Shown here in pieces: positions 44,225 through 53,897 of a DNA stretch of 64,000 nucleotides. The notes beneath the pieces are model-generated. The model was not told the DNA's origin and searched no databases. It saw only the letters and a program-made list of their open reading frames with translations. The DNA is from Thermoplasmata archaeon (lineage in GTDB: Archaea; Thermoplasmatota; Thermoplasmata; Methanomassiliicoccales; Methanomethylophilaceae): NCBI GenBank assembly GCA_015063285.1, contig SUST01000002.1, forward strand, positions 62,001 to 126,000. The letters are read 5' to 3'. The translations under genes were made by a program, and so were the position numbers. How positions within the stretch are numbered: position 1 is the first letter of the stretch; the number at the start of each line of letters is the position of its first letter.

Positions 44225-45664
44225 TCAGTATCTGTAGTTCTTAGGGTCGTCGTATCCGCCGTACATCACACCGGTGTTGTAGGGGGTGATCTCGAATCCC
44301 CAGTCTGCCATGCGCTTGATTGCCTTGTCGTAGACCTCGAGGTACTCCTTGGTAGGCCTGACGGTCTTGACATCGTAACACTCCTGGAAGGTCTTTCCGA
44401 GGTCTGCGCAGGTGTACTGAGGCTCGTACCACTCGACAAACTTCTTGAGGATGTCGTTGACCTCAGGGATCTTCATTCCTGCGGTCTGTGCTGCTGCCTC
44501 TCCCATGACACGGGCTTCCATTCCGGTGGTCTTGTCCTGGACAACTCCCTTTGCGACTGCAGATCCGGAGAGGAGTTCTCTTCCGGAAGCGGTGTCGGTG
44601 ATTGCCTGGGCTGCGGTCTCGATCAGTCCCATCTCGGTGCAGGGTCCTGCAACGGGGTAGTACTGGTTAGCGAGGAGCAGGTCGGTGTTGTTGTCGACTG
44701 CTGCGCAAGCGTGTCCAGCGACTGCGAGGGTCTCCTTAGCCATGGTTGTTCCCCACCTGATGTGGATAGGTCCGTCAAGGTGGAAGTTTCCGGAGAAGAG
44801 TCCGAAGGATGCGAGTGTGGTTGCGACATCACAGATTGCGGTCTCCTCGAGCTGTCCGCAGTATCCACCGAAGATGGGCATCTGCTCGATCATGATGACG
44901 TCTCCGCTGATGGTCCATCCAGCGAGCATGTTCAGACCGGTCATATCGATCTTCAGCTCATTCAGCTGGGAACACTCGTGTGCATCGGTGATCCTGTGTC
45001 CGGCGTTGGGGCAGTCTGCGACAAGCCTTGCTGCCTCGGACAGAGGAGTCTCGGGTCCCTAGACACCGAGTCCGGGCCTCTGGGCTCTGATTCTTGCTTC
45101 CTTTGTTGCCCTGAGCTCCTGCATTGTTGCACGGATCTCGTAAGGGGTCTTGGATTTGGCGGGCTTGCCCTCGACGGTGGTCATAACTCCGTTAACGAGG
45201 TCGTCAACGATTCCCTCCTGTGCGTAGGACTGCATGATCTGTACGAACACGTCTTCAGAGATAGGGGATCCAGTAGGTCCTCCCTGGATGACGGGTTTGA
45301 TGGGTGCGTTTCCGTGCCTGGGGTAGAACCTGGCGACGTCCCTTCCCTCTCCGAGGATGATCTTTTTGGGTGCCCTCTTGATTCCCTCCCAGATTTCCTC
45401 TTCCGTGAACTTCATTACACGGCCGAGGTCCTGGCAGTAGAATCCGCAGGTGCACAGCATCTCCAGTCCAGCCTGGAACAGGTTGTTCTTTGTCTCGTTG
45501 TCCTCAGGGACGAATTTGTCGCCGAAGTTGAGCTTGTACTTCTCTTTCAGAGCTGTGGCTGTCTCAGGGATGATCTTGTAATCCCAGTCTGCCTCAGGCA
45601 CTTTCTTTCCCTTGATGAATCTCTCGTAGACATCAGTGATTGTCAGGAATCTTGTTGCTGCCAT
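44225..45664 (-). CDS. mtmB: Monomethylamine methyltransferase MtmB (pyrrolysine at UAG)
   Basis: The gene reads through an in-frame TAG (plus 45059-45061). With the start at ATG 45664 (AGGTGA five bases upstream) the amber codon is residue 202, exactly the pyrrolysine position of the Methanosarcina enzyme, inside the matching context RPGLGV-(UAG)-GPETPLSEA. Sequence before (GGPTGSPISEDVF) and after (CSQLNELKIDM, HLDGPIHIRWG, NQYYPVAGPCTEM, GKTFQECYDVKTV) follows MtmB throughout. It moves the methyl group of monomethylamine to the corrinoid of MtmC, releasing ammonium. At 479 residues it is about 20 longer than the Methanosarcina form, with a unique tail ending DDPKNYRY. Gene callers will split it in two. 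Confidence 0.97.
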
Positions 45665-45692
45665 TTTATTCACCTATTATAGTGTTATAGAA

Positions 45693-46331
45693 TCAGTTTC
45701 CAGTGAGCTTGTCAACGAGTCCGATGATCTCGTTTGCTGTCTCAGAGTATCCGTCGGCTCCGATCTCGTCGCACCACTCCTTGGAGCAGGGTGCTCCTCC
45801 GAAGATTGCCTTGTAGGGCGCCTCCATCTCTTTGATGGTCTCAACGAGCTCTCTCTGGGACTCGAGGGTTGTTGTCATGAGTGCGGATCCTCCGCAGACC
45901 TGAGCGTTGTTCTCCTCTGCTGCATCCATGAAGTCCATTGCGGATGCGTCGGGTCCGAGGTCGATGACGTTGTATCCAGCTCCCCTGAGCATTGCACAGC
46001 AGACGTTCTTTCCGATCTCGTGGATATCTCCCTCAACAGTACCCATAACGACGGTACCCTTCAGGTTTCCCTCTCCGCTCTCCATGAGGGGCTTGAGGAT
46101 GTTCAGTGCTGCCTCCATTGTCTTGGATGCTGCAACGACCTGAGGTAGGTAGATCTCTGCCTTGTCGAACCTGACTCCGATGGTCTCCATTCCCTTTCCG
46201 AGTCCCTCTCCGATGATGGTTCCGATGTCCATCTTGGCGTCGATTGCCTTCTGGGTTGCTTCCTGAGCAAGTTTGATGTTCCATGTCTCAACTGATGTCT
46301 TGAGATCAGCGAGAATCTGTTCGTTTGCCAT
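45693..46331 (-). CDS. mtmC: Monomethylamine corrinoid protein MtmC
   Basis: A 212-residue cobalamin-binding protein: helical cap domain, then the Rossmann-like corrinoid domain with GTVEGDIHEIGKN (D102, H104, G107; His is the lower cobalt ligand), GYNVIDLGPDA and the late IFGGAPCSKEW. It accepts the methyl from MtmB and passes it to a coenzyme M methyltransferase (MtbA), not in this window. AGGAGG lies seven bases before the ATG. It is the first gene of mtmC-mtmB, 28 bases before mtmB. Confidence 0.97.
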   Translation of the reverse strand: MANEQILADLKTSVETWNIKLAQEATQKAIDAKMDIGTIIGEGLGKGMETIGVRFDKAEIYLPQVVAASKTMEAALNILKPLMESGEGNLKGTVVMGTVEGDIHEIGKNVCCAMLRGAGYNVIDLGPDASAMDFMDAAEENNAQVCGGSALMTTTLESQRELVETIKEMEAPYKAIFGGAPCSKEWCDEIGADGYSETANEIIGLVDKLTGN

Positions 46332-46402
46332 TTTTATTCCTCCTATTTTTGGACCGGGTTGCCCGGTTCTAAATCAGCAACTAAGTCCATCATTATAAAA
46401 GG
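46332..46402 (-). promoter_or_regulatory. Promoter and leader of mtmCB
   Basis: A TATA-like CCTTTTATAATG (minus strand 46391-46402) predicts a transcript start near 46367, coinciding with a compact hairpin ACCGGG-CAA-CCCGGT (46353-46367), then the RBS. A hairpin at the extreme 5' end suggests a stability or regulatory function. Confidence 0.55.
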
Positions 46403-46684
46403 TTTCTCATTTGGTTATATCATCCAAGAGGATATAGTTGCTTTTATATTGAGTTAATCAATAAAATAGTGTACATAAAAGTATATTTTAGTGGCAAAAT
46501 AGGTATGTTTTTATATGGTTAACCAAACCATCCACAATTAAATTTAAATATGAATTCAAAAAAACTATTAAAATGAATAATTTTACAAAAAAATATCAGG
46601 AAAACGATCGATTTTTTTGATTGAAATATTGACCGCATCAACATTACTTGGATGGATGGATGCTCTATGCATCGTCTTGCTACA

Positions 46685-46750
46685 AAGACTCATCCAACTC
46701 TAGACAACTAAGACTCATCCAACTCTAGACAACTAAGACTCATCCAACTG
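46685..46750. repeat. 25-bp tandem repeat, 2.6 copies
   Basis: Unit AAGACTCATCCAACTCTAGACAACT starts at 46685, 46710 and 46735, the third copy breaking off after CATCCAACT. The copies are identical. It may be a transcription-factor site array or a slipped-strand minisatellite. Confidence 0.85.
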
Positions 46751-46855
46751 ATGTGATTACGATCCATGACGATTGCAATAAATACGGGCAGATGATGTGA
46801 GATGCATTGCAATAGCATCGTGTTCTATTGTATGTCAAATCTCTTCTATGCTTAC

Positions 46856-46868
46856 TTTTATTAATAAT
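46856..46868 (+). promoter_or_regulatory. TATA box of the rps13-rps4-rps11-rpoD operon
   Basis: TTTTATTAATAA, predicting transcription from about 46885 and a leader of about 110 bases. The leader contains GTTTACGTAAAC and CCCCTCGGGG hairpins before GGAGGAATAAAA-ATG, room enough for ribosomal-protein feedback control. Confidence 0.6.
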
Positions 46869-46996
46869 AAGAACATCCCGCGGTTTACGTAAACTCAGGA
46901 CCCACTCTCTATATGGGGGCGAAAACTGAGAGCTCATTCCGGAAGGAACTTGAGCTTGACTGAATCCCCTCGGGGATCATTTACGGAGGAATAAAA

Positions 46997-47470
46997 ATGG
47001 CCAAAGCGAAGAAAGACTCGCAGCAGACCGAGGATGAGAACTTCAACTACATCGTCCGTATCGTCAACACCGATATCGACGGTCAGAAGAGGACAGTCAT
47101 CGGTCTCCAGAGCATTAAGGGAGTCGGAAAGAGGGTCGCACAGATCGTTACCAAGAAGGCAGCGGTCGATCCCACAGTCAAGATGGGATCCCTCCCCGAC
47201 GAGAAAGTCAAAGAGATCGAAACACTCGTCAAGTCCTACGTCGAGTACGCACCCACATGGGCAATCAACAGGCAGATGGACTACGAAACTGGAGCTGACA
47301 TGCACCTTTTCGGTCAGGATCTCGAGATCATCCAGAAAGAGGATATCAACAGGATGAAGATGATCCGCTGCTACCGCGGTATCAGGCACGAGACCCACCA
47401 CAAGGTAAGGGGTCAGAGGACTCGTTCGAACGGCAGACACGGACTCACCATGGGAGTCTCCAAGAAATGA
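46997..47470 (+). CDS. rps13: 30S ribosomal protein S13
   Basis: A 157-residue archaeal S13 (uS13): FNYIVRIVNTDIDGQKRTVIGLQSIKGVGKR (helix-two turn-helix), and the C-terminal CYRGIRHETHHKVRGQRTRSNGRHG that reaches the head of the 30S subunit and the P-site tRNA. It has an extra charged N terminus of about 14 residues. First gene of the conserved archaeal operon rps13-rps4-rps11-rpoD. Confidence 0.98.
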   Translation: MAKAKKDSQQTEDENFNYIVRIVNTDIDGQKRTVIGLQSIKGVGKRVAQIVTKKAAVDPTVKMGSLPDEKVKEIETLVKSYVEYAPTWAINRQMDYETGADMHLFGQDLEIIQKEDINRMKMIRCYRGIRHETHHKVRGQRTRSNGRHGLTMGVSKK

Positions 47471-47481
47471 AGGTGGTTTGA

Positions 47482-48129
47482 ATGGGAGATCCAAAGTTTT
47501 CAAGAAAGACATATGACACCCCCTCACACCCCTGGCAGGGAGAGAGGATCAAGGCAGAGGTCGAGGTCGTCAACGCCTTCGGACTCAAGAACAAGACAGA
47601 GGTTTGGAAGGCAGAGACCATCCTCAGGAACCTGAGGGGTCAGTCCAGGAACCTCCAGGCACGTCTCAGAACCGGTGACGCCCAGGCAAAGATCGAGGCA
47701 GATGCCCTTCTCGCAAAGTGCGGAAGGCTCGGATTCCTCACAACTGACGCCACTCTGAACGATATCCTTACTCTGAAGGACGAGGATGTTCTGTCCCGTC
47801 GTCTCCAGACAATTGTCTACGAGAAGGGACTGTCCAGCACAATCAAGCAGGCAAGGCAGATGATCACTCACGGACACATCTTCGTGAACGGACACAAGGT
47901 CACCGTTCCCGGATACATCGTCACAAGGAAGGAGGAGTCCTCAATCGAGTACAACCCCGCATCACCCTTCACCGATGAGATGCACCCCATGAGGATCTCG
48001 GCAGAGCAGGCAGCAGCCAACGCAGCAGTCAAGGCAAAGGCCGAGGCAGAGGCAGAGGCTGCCGCAGCAGCAGCCGCAAAGGCAGATGCAGAAGAGGCAG
48101 GAATTACAATCGAGGATGGTGAGCAGTGA
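47482..48129 (+). CDS. rps4: 30S ribosomal protein S4
   Basis: A 215-residue S4 (uS4) of archaeal type with an S4 RNA-binding domain ([15 protein letters not shown], then [25 protein letters not shown]). Unlike most, it ends in a long Ala/Lys/Glu-rich helix (about residues 175-205). It binds 16S rRNA early in assembly. Located 11 bases after rps13; its end overlaps rps11 by four bases. Confidence 0.98.
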   Translation: MGDPKFSRKTYDTPSHPWQGERIKAEVEVVNAFGLKNKTEVWKAETILRNLRGQSRNLQARLRTGDAQAKIEADALLAKCGRLGFLTTDATLNDILTLKDEDVLSRRLQTIVYEKGLSSTIKQARQMITHGHIFVNGHKVTVPGYIVTRKEESSIEYNPASPFTDEMHPMRISAEQAAANAAVKAKAEAEAEAAAAAAAKADAEEAGITIEDGEQ

Positions 48130-48515
48130 TGACCGCAAAATGGGGAATCGCCAACATATTCGCGAGCTACAACAACGTCATGATCACACTGACTGACATC
48201 ACCGGAGCAGAGACAGTCGCAAAGGTCACCGGTGGAATGGTCGTCAAGCAGGCGAAGGACCAGTCTTCGCCTTACGCGGCACAGAGGGCAGCCGAGAAGA
48301 TTGCCGAGGTCGCTAAGGAGAAGGAGTACGTCGGAATCCACGTCAGGGTACGTGCTCCCGGAGGAAACAAGTCCGTTTCGCCCGGACCCGGTGCTCAGGC
48401 AGCTATCCGTGCTCTCACAAGGGCCGGACTCAAGATCGGCCGCATCGAGGACGTCACACCCATACCGCACGACGGAACCAAGAAGAAGGGCGGACGCAGA
48501 GGACGCAGGGTCTGA
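48126..48515 (+). CDS. rps11: 30S ribosomal protein S11
   Basis: A 129-residue S11 (uS11) with [22 protein letters not shown] at the N terminus and [18 protein letters not shown] at the C terminus. Binds the platform of the 30S subunit. The ATG overlaps the rps4 stop (ATGA). Confidence 0.98.
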   Translation: MMTAKWGIANIFASYNNVMITLTDITGAETVAKVTGGMVVKQAKDQSSPYAAQRAAEKIAEVAKEKEYVGIHVRVRAPGGNKSVSPGPGAQAAIRALTRAGLKIGRIEDVTPIPHDGTKKKGGRRGRRV

Positions 48516-48527
48516 GGGGGATATCCC

Positions 48528-49373
48528 ATGGACATAGAGATTATCGAAATGGCTGACAGGAAGGCAAAGTTCGTTCTCAAGAACTCTTCCCCGGCCATGG
48601 CGAATGCGCTCAGGAGGACACTCCTCTCGGACATCCCCAAAATGGCGATCGATACCGTTGAGTTCTACACCGGTAAGATCGAGGGTGAGGATGGAAAGGA
48701 GTATGAGAGTATCACGCCCTTGTTCGAGGAGATCATCGCCCACAGGCTGGGAATGCTCCCAGTCCCCACGGATCTGGACCTGTTCGTCCCTCAGAGCGAA
48801 TGCGAATGCGGCGGAGAGGGCTGCCCCAACTGTACCATCATGTACAGCCTGAGGAAGACCGGACCTGCAACGGTCCTGTCATCCGATCTGCAGCCCCTCG
48901 GAGGACCCGACAGCGACAAGCTGAGGATCGTCGACGAGTTCATCCCGATTGTCGAGCTCACAGCCGACCAGGGGATCACCGTCTACGCCAAGGCAGTCAT
49001 GGGTACCGCGAAGAAGCACGTCAAGTGGCAGGTCTGCAACGGTGTCGGATACAAGTACATGCCTGTGATCGAGATCGATCCCAAGCACGCATCCGACGAG
49101 CAGGTCGTCGCATGTGCAGAGCTTTGCCCTGCAGGACTAGAAGTCAAGAGCAAGAAGCTCGTCGTGAAGGATCCCGTCGCATGCGGATATGCGAAGGGAT
49201 GCCTCGAGAGACTCGACGAGACGGAGGGTGTGACCGTAAAATGGGACGACACCAACTTCCTGTTCAAGTTCGAGACCGACGGTTCTCTCACAGCCCAGCA
49301 GGCATTGGATATCGCCATCGATACCCTCTCGAAAGAGGCAAAGGGCTTCGCTGACGACATCAAGGCTCTCTGA
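48528..49373 (+). CDS. rpoD: RNA polymerase subunit D
   Basis: A 281-residue archaeal homologue of bacterial alpha and eukaryotic Rpb3. The assembly domain is seen at AMANALRRTLLSDIPKMAIDTVEFYTG. Two Cys groups are visible: CECGGEGCPNC near 90-100 and, in the ferredoxin-like insert, CAELCPAG plus CGYAKGC (about 195-225), consistent with a [4Fe-4S] cluster as known for some archaeal D subunits. Last gene of the operon; terminator follows. Confidence 0.97.
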   Translation: MDIEIIEMADRKAKFVLKNSSPAMANALRRTLLSDIPKMAIDTVEFYTGKIEGEDGKEYESITPLFEEIIAHRLGMLPVPTDLDLFVPQSECECGGEGCPNCTIMYSLRKTGPATVLSSDLQPLGGPDSDKLRIVDEFIPIVELTADQGITVYAKAVMGTAKKHVKWQVCNGVGYKYMPVIEIDPKHASDEQVVACAELCPAGLEVKSKKLVVKDPVACGYAKGCLERLDETEGVTVKWDDTNFLFKFETDGSLTAQQALDIAIDTLSKEAKGFADDIKAL

Positions 49374-49386
49374 AGAAACTATTCAT

Positions 49387-49400
49387 CCCCCGAAAGGGGG
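49387..49400 (+). terminator. Terminator of the ribosomal operon
   Basis: CCCCC-GAAA-GGGGG, 14 bases after the rpoD stop, followed by AATTCTCATTTTT. Confidence 0.75.
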
Positions 49401-49439
49401 AATTCTCATTTTTCATAATCTATTATAATAAAAGAAAGA

Positions 49440-49459
49440 GGACAGCCATGGGGCTGTCC
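49440..49459 (-). terminator. Terminator of the polymerase D operon
   Basis: On the minus strand GGACAGCC-CCAT-GGCTGTCC followed by TCTTTCTTTTATTATAAT. Convergent with the ribosomal-operon terminator. Confidence 0.8.
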
Positions 49460-49480
49460 GTGATTGTTCGAGATCAGGCA

Positions 49481-52400
49481 TCAGAAGAAGTCGGATAACT
49501 TGCACTTCTTGACCTTGTCGTTGTTGAACACGGAGTTCATGTTCATCTCAAGGATGTCGATTCTCTCTCTGGTGTAGGCATCGAGACCATACTTCTCGCC
49601 TATGGTCTTGGAGATCTCCAGATACTTCTTCACAGAGGCCTCGTGGACGGTGAGGTTCAGAGGGTTTTTGCATTTGTAGCATGTGCCGCTGAGGGTCATC
49701 CTGCGGTACTTCTCTCCGCATTTCGTGCATCTCACTGTCTGAGTGGAGAAGCTCCTCAGGTTTCCTATCATGTCCGGCATGAAGTGTTTGTTCAGGACAC
49801 GGACAGCCACATCCTTCTCGTCGACCGCACGTATCTTCCTTCCCAGTTCGAGCTGTGCGTTCATCTTATCCATCATGGATTCCAAGGTCGTGTAAGCGGA
49901 GTACTTGGGACCTAGCGAGATGTCACTGGTGTCGTGCGTGAATCCCATGCCCTCATACTGCTTCTCGGTACCGATACGTCCAGCGATGAGATCCATCTTC
50001 TTCTCGATCTCCTTGGGCTCTTTCATGGCCATCGCGGCCTCGTAGAGCTCCAGAGGATACTCCCTCAGGCAGTCCACGTTGTGGGCCTCCTTATCGATCT
50101 CGTTGGGGTCCAGCCTCGTAGTAAGGACCAGAGGTGCATCCATGAGTCCTCCTCTCCTATCCGGGAGGAAGCTCCTGGAGAAGTTGAGCAATGCATCAAG
50201 ACCGAGCATCAGACAATCCTCATCACCGTCGCAGTTCCTTCTCTTGGCGGCGTGGAAGAAAGGATGTCCGTAGCAACCGCGAACGTCAGCGTATCCTATG
50301 ATACGGCAAAGGATGCAACCGGATGTGTGGGGTGCAAGACCGAATACTATGTTCCCGATCAGGTCGGTCCTGTTCTGGACATTGTAGTAGCGCGGAAGGT
50401 GATAGAGCAGCTCCAACTCATCGTCGAGATAGATGGCAACCTTTGCAAGATAATCCCCGCAGTCCTTCGCGGGAACGACGTCCTGCACCTTCAGTTCGCA
50501 GATCTGCTCCGGATCCACGAGAGGATCGCCGTTCCAATCCTTCGTGTACCCAAGCTCGTGGGCCTTCTCGATGGACAGCCCTATCTCCCTGGGTTTGAAA
50601 TGTGTTAGAGGGATGTCGGTCATGTCGAAACGGACAGTTCCGTCCTTGAACACGGAGATGCCGTTCTTTGACCTGAGTATACCTTTCTCAAGTGTCTCAA
50701 CGGTCTTCGTCTTTGAGATCAGCGTATCATGGCATTTGACCTCGCTCGGGTTCGTTATACCGAGGTACTTGCAGGCCGCTTCGAACTCCTCGTTGAGGTC
50801 GATCTTCATCGGTGCCGGTCCGTCTGCTCCCATCTCGTTCTTCTTGGGAACGTATACGGTATGCCCGCCGCAGTTCCTGCACCAGTTGCGGAATGTGTAG
50901 ATGTTGCAGTTCCTGCATAGTCTATTGGCTACGACCTCTTCGTACTTCGGATGCCTCGATATGGTGGCTTTGACCTCTTTACCTGCCTCCGCATCCTTTC
51001 CCACAGGGAATACGCAGTGCAGCTTAGGCGACAGCTCACGTTCCTTTGCCTTCTCGGGACGGCCCATCCTCGTACCCACGCGTGTCATCGCTCTTGCGCG
51101 TACCTCGTAACCTGCAGCCTTGCTGATCGCGTCGAGGGTGTTGGCCCCTTCCAGTTCAGGTCCTGCTGACAGGACGTTGGAATCATGTTTGATTCCCATG
51201 CAGTCCAGCATGGGTTCCGAGTACCTCTCGTCGATAATCACTTTCTTTTCTTTCACACGGTGGGGGACGCACAGTTCCTGAAGCACCTTCTTGGATTCTG
51301 ATTCGAGGTCGACGACCAGATTCTTTCCGTCGAACGTCCCTGTGGAAAGGACTTGCTCTCTGAGCAGTTTGATCCTGTCAAGAGGTACGTCCGACCAGAA
51401 TATGTTGAACTTGGGGTGCAGAGGAACGCCCAGTTGTGCGCTCATCTCTTTGGCGCGTTCATAGGTCGGGTCCACCCAATCAGCGGGCAGTTCTCCTTTT
51501 GATTTCAGCACCTGCTTATGCCATTCGATCGGATATCCGCAAGGGACCAGAGTGTGGTTGTTCTCACAGAACTCTCCGAAGGGGACCAGGATCTCGCCGT
51601 TATCCAGGATCTCGGTCACCCTGTCCCTGACGGCAAGGACATCCTCCTTGGTCTGGCAGTAGACAACGTCACCGTTCCTGAGCAGGACAGTCGGTCCTTC
51701 CAGGATGTCGCAGGGTGTGACGACGCATGCCTTACCCGGCCTCTCGATCTTGAGCTGAGTTCCGATGGCCATGAAGTCGTCCATGATGTACATGCTTGCG
51801 GTGCTGTATGCGAGTGATGCTAGACCCGATGTCCTCGCCCTTCCGTATCTTAGCCTGAATCCTCCGACCCTGCAGGGATGTCCGAATATCGGACGTCCTG
51901 CGACGATATCCCTGAGATACTTGTCCAGAGGCTGTACCTTCTTCTCGACGGGTTTGTCATCGGCCTTCTTCTCAGGTTCTTTCATCTTGTGGGCATCCAG
52001 ATACTGTCCGATGAATTCCCATCCGGGAATCTGAAGCTTATCGACGTGCTTCTTCAGTTTGGCGGCCTTTTGACACATTCCCTCGGCGATGACCAGTACC
52101 GCTCCTCCCCTGACACGGTTCGTATCTATCCTGGGGAGGTCCCTGAATCCAGATATCTCGATCTGTTCTGTACCTTCTCCATCGACGCATATGGGGCAGT
52201 TCCTTACGATAAGGTCTATCTCCTGCGATGTCGGGGAGTACTGAAGATGCTGACATTGCTTGTACAGCGGGATTTCCTCATCGAATCTGGCGATCTCGGC
52301 ATCTGTGGCGATGTATCTGCCGATACCGAGTTCGGTCCTGACGACATCGGCGATGAGAACGCTCATGGCCTGTGCGGTACCTCCCGCAGCACGGATGGGG

Positions 52401-52843
52401 CCGGCGAACAGAAGGTCAACGTAATCGGTACCGTCGTCGTTCTTCCTGATCCTTGTCTCCGCGATACCTTCCAGAGGTGCGACCAGGATACCTTCAGTCA
52501 GAACTGCGAGACCTACCCTTGTCGCTCTGTCCAGGGCCTGCTCGAGACTTTCCGCAGGCCATTTCGCGACCTCCTTTGCGGTCAGAAGACAGGCGACCTC
52601 ACGGTTCCCTGCCTCAAGGGTCTTCTGCCTGATGACCTCGGCCACTCCCTTTACATTGTAATCTTTGAGAAGCTCTTCGCAACGAGAGGCCAGATCCTCC
52701 GCCTGAGGAACATCGACGTAATCTTCGGGGTCGAAACCCATAGCTCTGGCCTTTCCGGCCAGTTCGTAGATCTCATCCTTCTTCGCATTGAGCTCGGAGA
52801 AATAATTCGCCATCTCCTGGCTGTAGACCGGGCTAGCCATCAT
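49481..52843 (-). CDS. polC: DNA polymerase D large subunit (DP2)
   Basis: The catalytic subunit of the archaeal replicative polymerase PolD, 1120 residues. The active-site motif NCDGDEDCLMLGLDALLNF lies near residue 870; zinc sites at CRNCNIYTFRNWCRNCGG (about 640-660) and CTKCGEKY ... CYKCK (about 1038-1060) bind structural metals; the last residues (VKKCKLSDFF) match the PCNA/DP1-contact tail. No intein is present although many archaeal homologues carry one. It overlaps the NOG1 gene by four bases (ATGATGG), so the two are translationally coupled. Confidence 0.97.
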   Translation of the reverse strand: MMASPVYSQEMANYFSELNAKKDEIYELAGKARAMGFDPEDYVDVPQAEDLASRCEELLKDYNVKGVAEVIRQKTLEAGNREVACLLTAKEVAKWPAESLEQALDRATRVGLAVLTEGILVAPLEGIAETRIRKNDDGTDYVDLLFAGPIRAAGGTAQAMSVLIADVVRTELGIGRYIATDAEIARFDEEIPLYKQCQHLQYSPTSQEIDLIVRNCPICVDGEGTEQIEISGFRDLPRIDTNRVRGGAVLVIAEGMCQKAAKLKKHVDKLQIPGWEFIGQYLDAHKMKEPEKKADDKPVEKKVQPLDKYLRDIVAGRPIFGHPCRVGGFRLRYGRARTSGLASLAYSTASMYIMDDFMAIGTQLKIERPGKACVVTPCDILEGPTVLLRNGDVVYCQTKEDVLAVRDRVTEILDNGEILVPFGEFCENNHTLVPCGYPIEWHKQVLKSKGELPADWVDPTYERAKEMSAQLGVPLHPKFNIFWSDVPLDRIKLLREQVLSTGTFDGKNLVVDLESESKKVLQELCVPHRVKEKKVIIDERYSEPMLDCMGIKHDSNVLSAGPELEGANTLDAISKAAGYEVRARAMTRVGTRMGRPEKAKERELSPKLHCVFPVGKDAEAGKEVKATISRHPKYEEVVANRLCRNCNIYTFRNWCRNCGGHTVYVPKKNEMGADGPAPMKIDLNEEFEAACKYLGITNPSEVKCHDTLISKTKTVETLEKGILRSKNGISVFKDGTVRFDMTDIPLTHFKPREIGLSIEKAHELGYTKDWNGDPLVDPEQICELKVQDVVPAKDCGDYLAKVAIYLDDELELLYHLPRYYNVQNRTDLIGNIVFGLAPHTSGCILCRIIGYADVRGCYGHPFFHAAKRRNCDGDEDCLMLGLDALLNFSRSFLPDRRGGLMDAPLVLTTRLDPNEIDKEAHNVDCLREYPLELYEAAMAMKEPKEIEKKMDLIAGRIGTEKQYEGMGFTHDTSDISLGPKYSAYTTLESMMDKMNAQLELGRKIRAVDEKDVAVRVLNKHFMPDMIGNLRSFSTQTVRCTKCGEKYRRMTLSGTCYKCKNPLNLTVHEASVKKYLEISKTIGEKYGLDAYTRERIDILEMNMNSVFNNDKVKKCKLSDFF

Positions 52844-53838
52844 TCCACTTCCGCTTCTACGGCTTTCCTGCGGTTGATCTCTCTCATCTCTTTGATGACC
52901 GTCTCTGTGAGGACATCCATGTTCTCTCCGGTCTGGGCAGAGAAGAACAATCTTCCGTTGCCCGTCTTGAGGATGTCCGACTTGCTTTCGGCCACTATGA
53001 TCTTCACACCTTCGAAGTTCTGCTCGATGTTGGCCAGGAGCTTCTCCTGGACCTCAAGTTTGAATCCGCATGTCTCCGAAGGGTCTATGACGAAGAGCAT
53101 GACATCCGTCAGATATCTGAGGGCGAGAACCGCCTGCTTCTCGATGTCATTCCTCTTCTCGAACTCCCTGTCCAGAAGGCCGGGTGTATCGACGATCTGG
53201 TATTTCCTCCAGTCATCCTGAATGTGTCCCACGATGATTCCCTTGGTCGTGAAGGGGTAGGGTGCGATCTCCGGTTCGGCAGTGGACATGACTGTGACAA
53301 GGTTGCTCTTTCCAACGTTCGGGAATCCTGCGACGACGATGGTCGGCACTGCGGAATCCACCGCTGGTAGCTTCCTGAACTTGTTCTTGGCATCCTGGAG
53401 GAACAGCAGGTCGTCGGAAATCCTGTTCACATAAGAGTTGAGCCTGCCGTAGAAACCTCTCCTGAGAGATTCTATGATCTCCGGGTCCTTCGTACGCCTT
53501 ATGTCCTTGAGCGTGTCGTTCTTCAGTTTCTCGGCCTTGGTCGCGCACCAGTTGACCGCTCCCAGAGCCTTCTTGTACCTGTCGATCCCGATGACGATGT
53601 CCACCAGTTCGGGGAAGAAATCCTGTTCCTTGTCCATCCTTGGGAATCTGTCCACGTAGCCGGCCAGAGCGGTCACGACGATATCTCCTGCGGCAGTGAC
53701 CTTTGCCAAAGCCGTCTTCTTGCGGGTATCCAACGTGTTCGTACCGTTCTTGTAGATCTTGGATGCCCTATGGAATGCCTTCTCCATCAATTCGTCCGAC
53801 GTAAGGACAGTGGGAATCTTGTAATCTACTCCGACCAT
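52840..53838 (-). CDS. NOG1-type GTPase
   Basis: A 332-residue GTPase: a helical N-terminal domain (RASKIYKNGTNTLDTRKKTALAK ...), then G1 GFPNVGKSN near 171, IVDTPGLLDRE (G3) near 216 and NKxD-equivalent VAESKSD (G4 altered to ESKSD) near 287. NOG1 acts in large ribosomal subunit maturation. The start at 53838 is placed by a TATA-like CCTTTATTTATC (minus strand 53860-53871) about 27 bases upstream; the longer open frame would include that promoter. Confidence 0.93.
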   Translation of the reverse strand: MVGVDYKIPTVLTSDELMEKAFHRASKIYKNGTNTLDTRKKTALAKVTAAGDIVVTALAGYVDRFPRMDKEQDFFPELVDIVIGIDRYKKALGAVNWCATKAEKLKNDTLKDIRRTKDPEIIESLRRGFYGRLNSYVNRISDDLLFLQDAKNKFRKLPAVDSAVPTIVVAGFPNVGKSNLVTVMSTAEPEIAPYPFTTKGIIVGHIQDDWRKYQIVDTPGLLDREFEKRNDIEKQAVLALRYLTDVMLFVIDPSETCGFKLEVQEKLLANIEQNFEGVKIIVAESKSDILKTGNGRLFFSAQTGENMDVLTETVIKEMREINRRKAVEAEVE

Positions 53839-53897
53839 GTCTACATGGATTCCGTACCGATAAATAAAGGAATGCGCGCGTGTGTTGGAGCATCCTT

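Larger units (their letters stand above)
46403..46996. other. Long A+T-rich intergenic region
   Basis: About 600 bases between the divergent mtmC and rps13 operons. The left part is very A+T-rich with several TATA-like runs and the inverted repeat GGTTAACC near 46518. A 25-bp tandem repeat lies at 46685-46750. The right part holds the ribosomal operon promoter and leader. No RNA gene or protein gene was found. Confidence 0.5.

Noticed and set aside
44225-45673. Two separate genes, or a broken mtmB
   Set aside because: The TAG is at the exact pyrrolysine position, with family sequence continuing in frame on both sides, so it is one functional gene.
49481-52843. Intein in the DNA polymerase D large subunit
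   Set aside because: The catalytic region is continuous and no splicing motifs are present.
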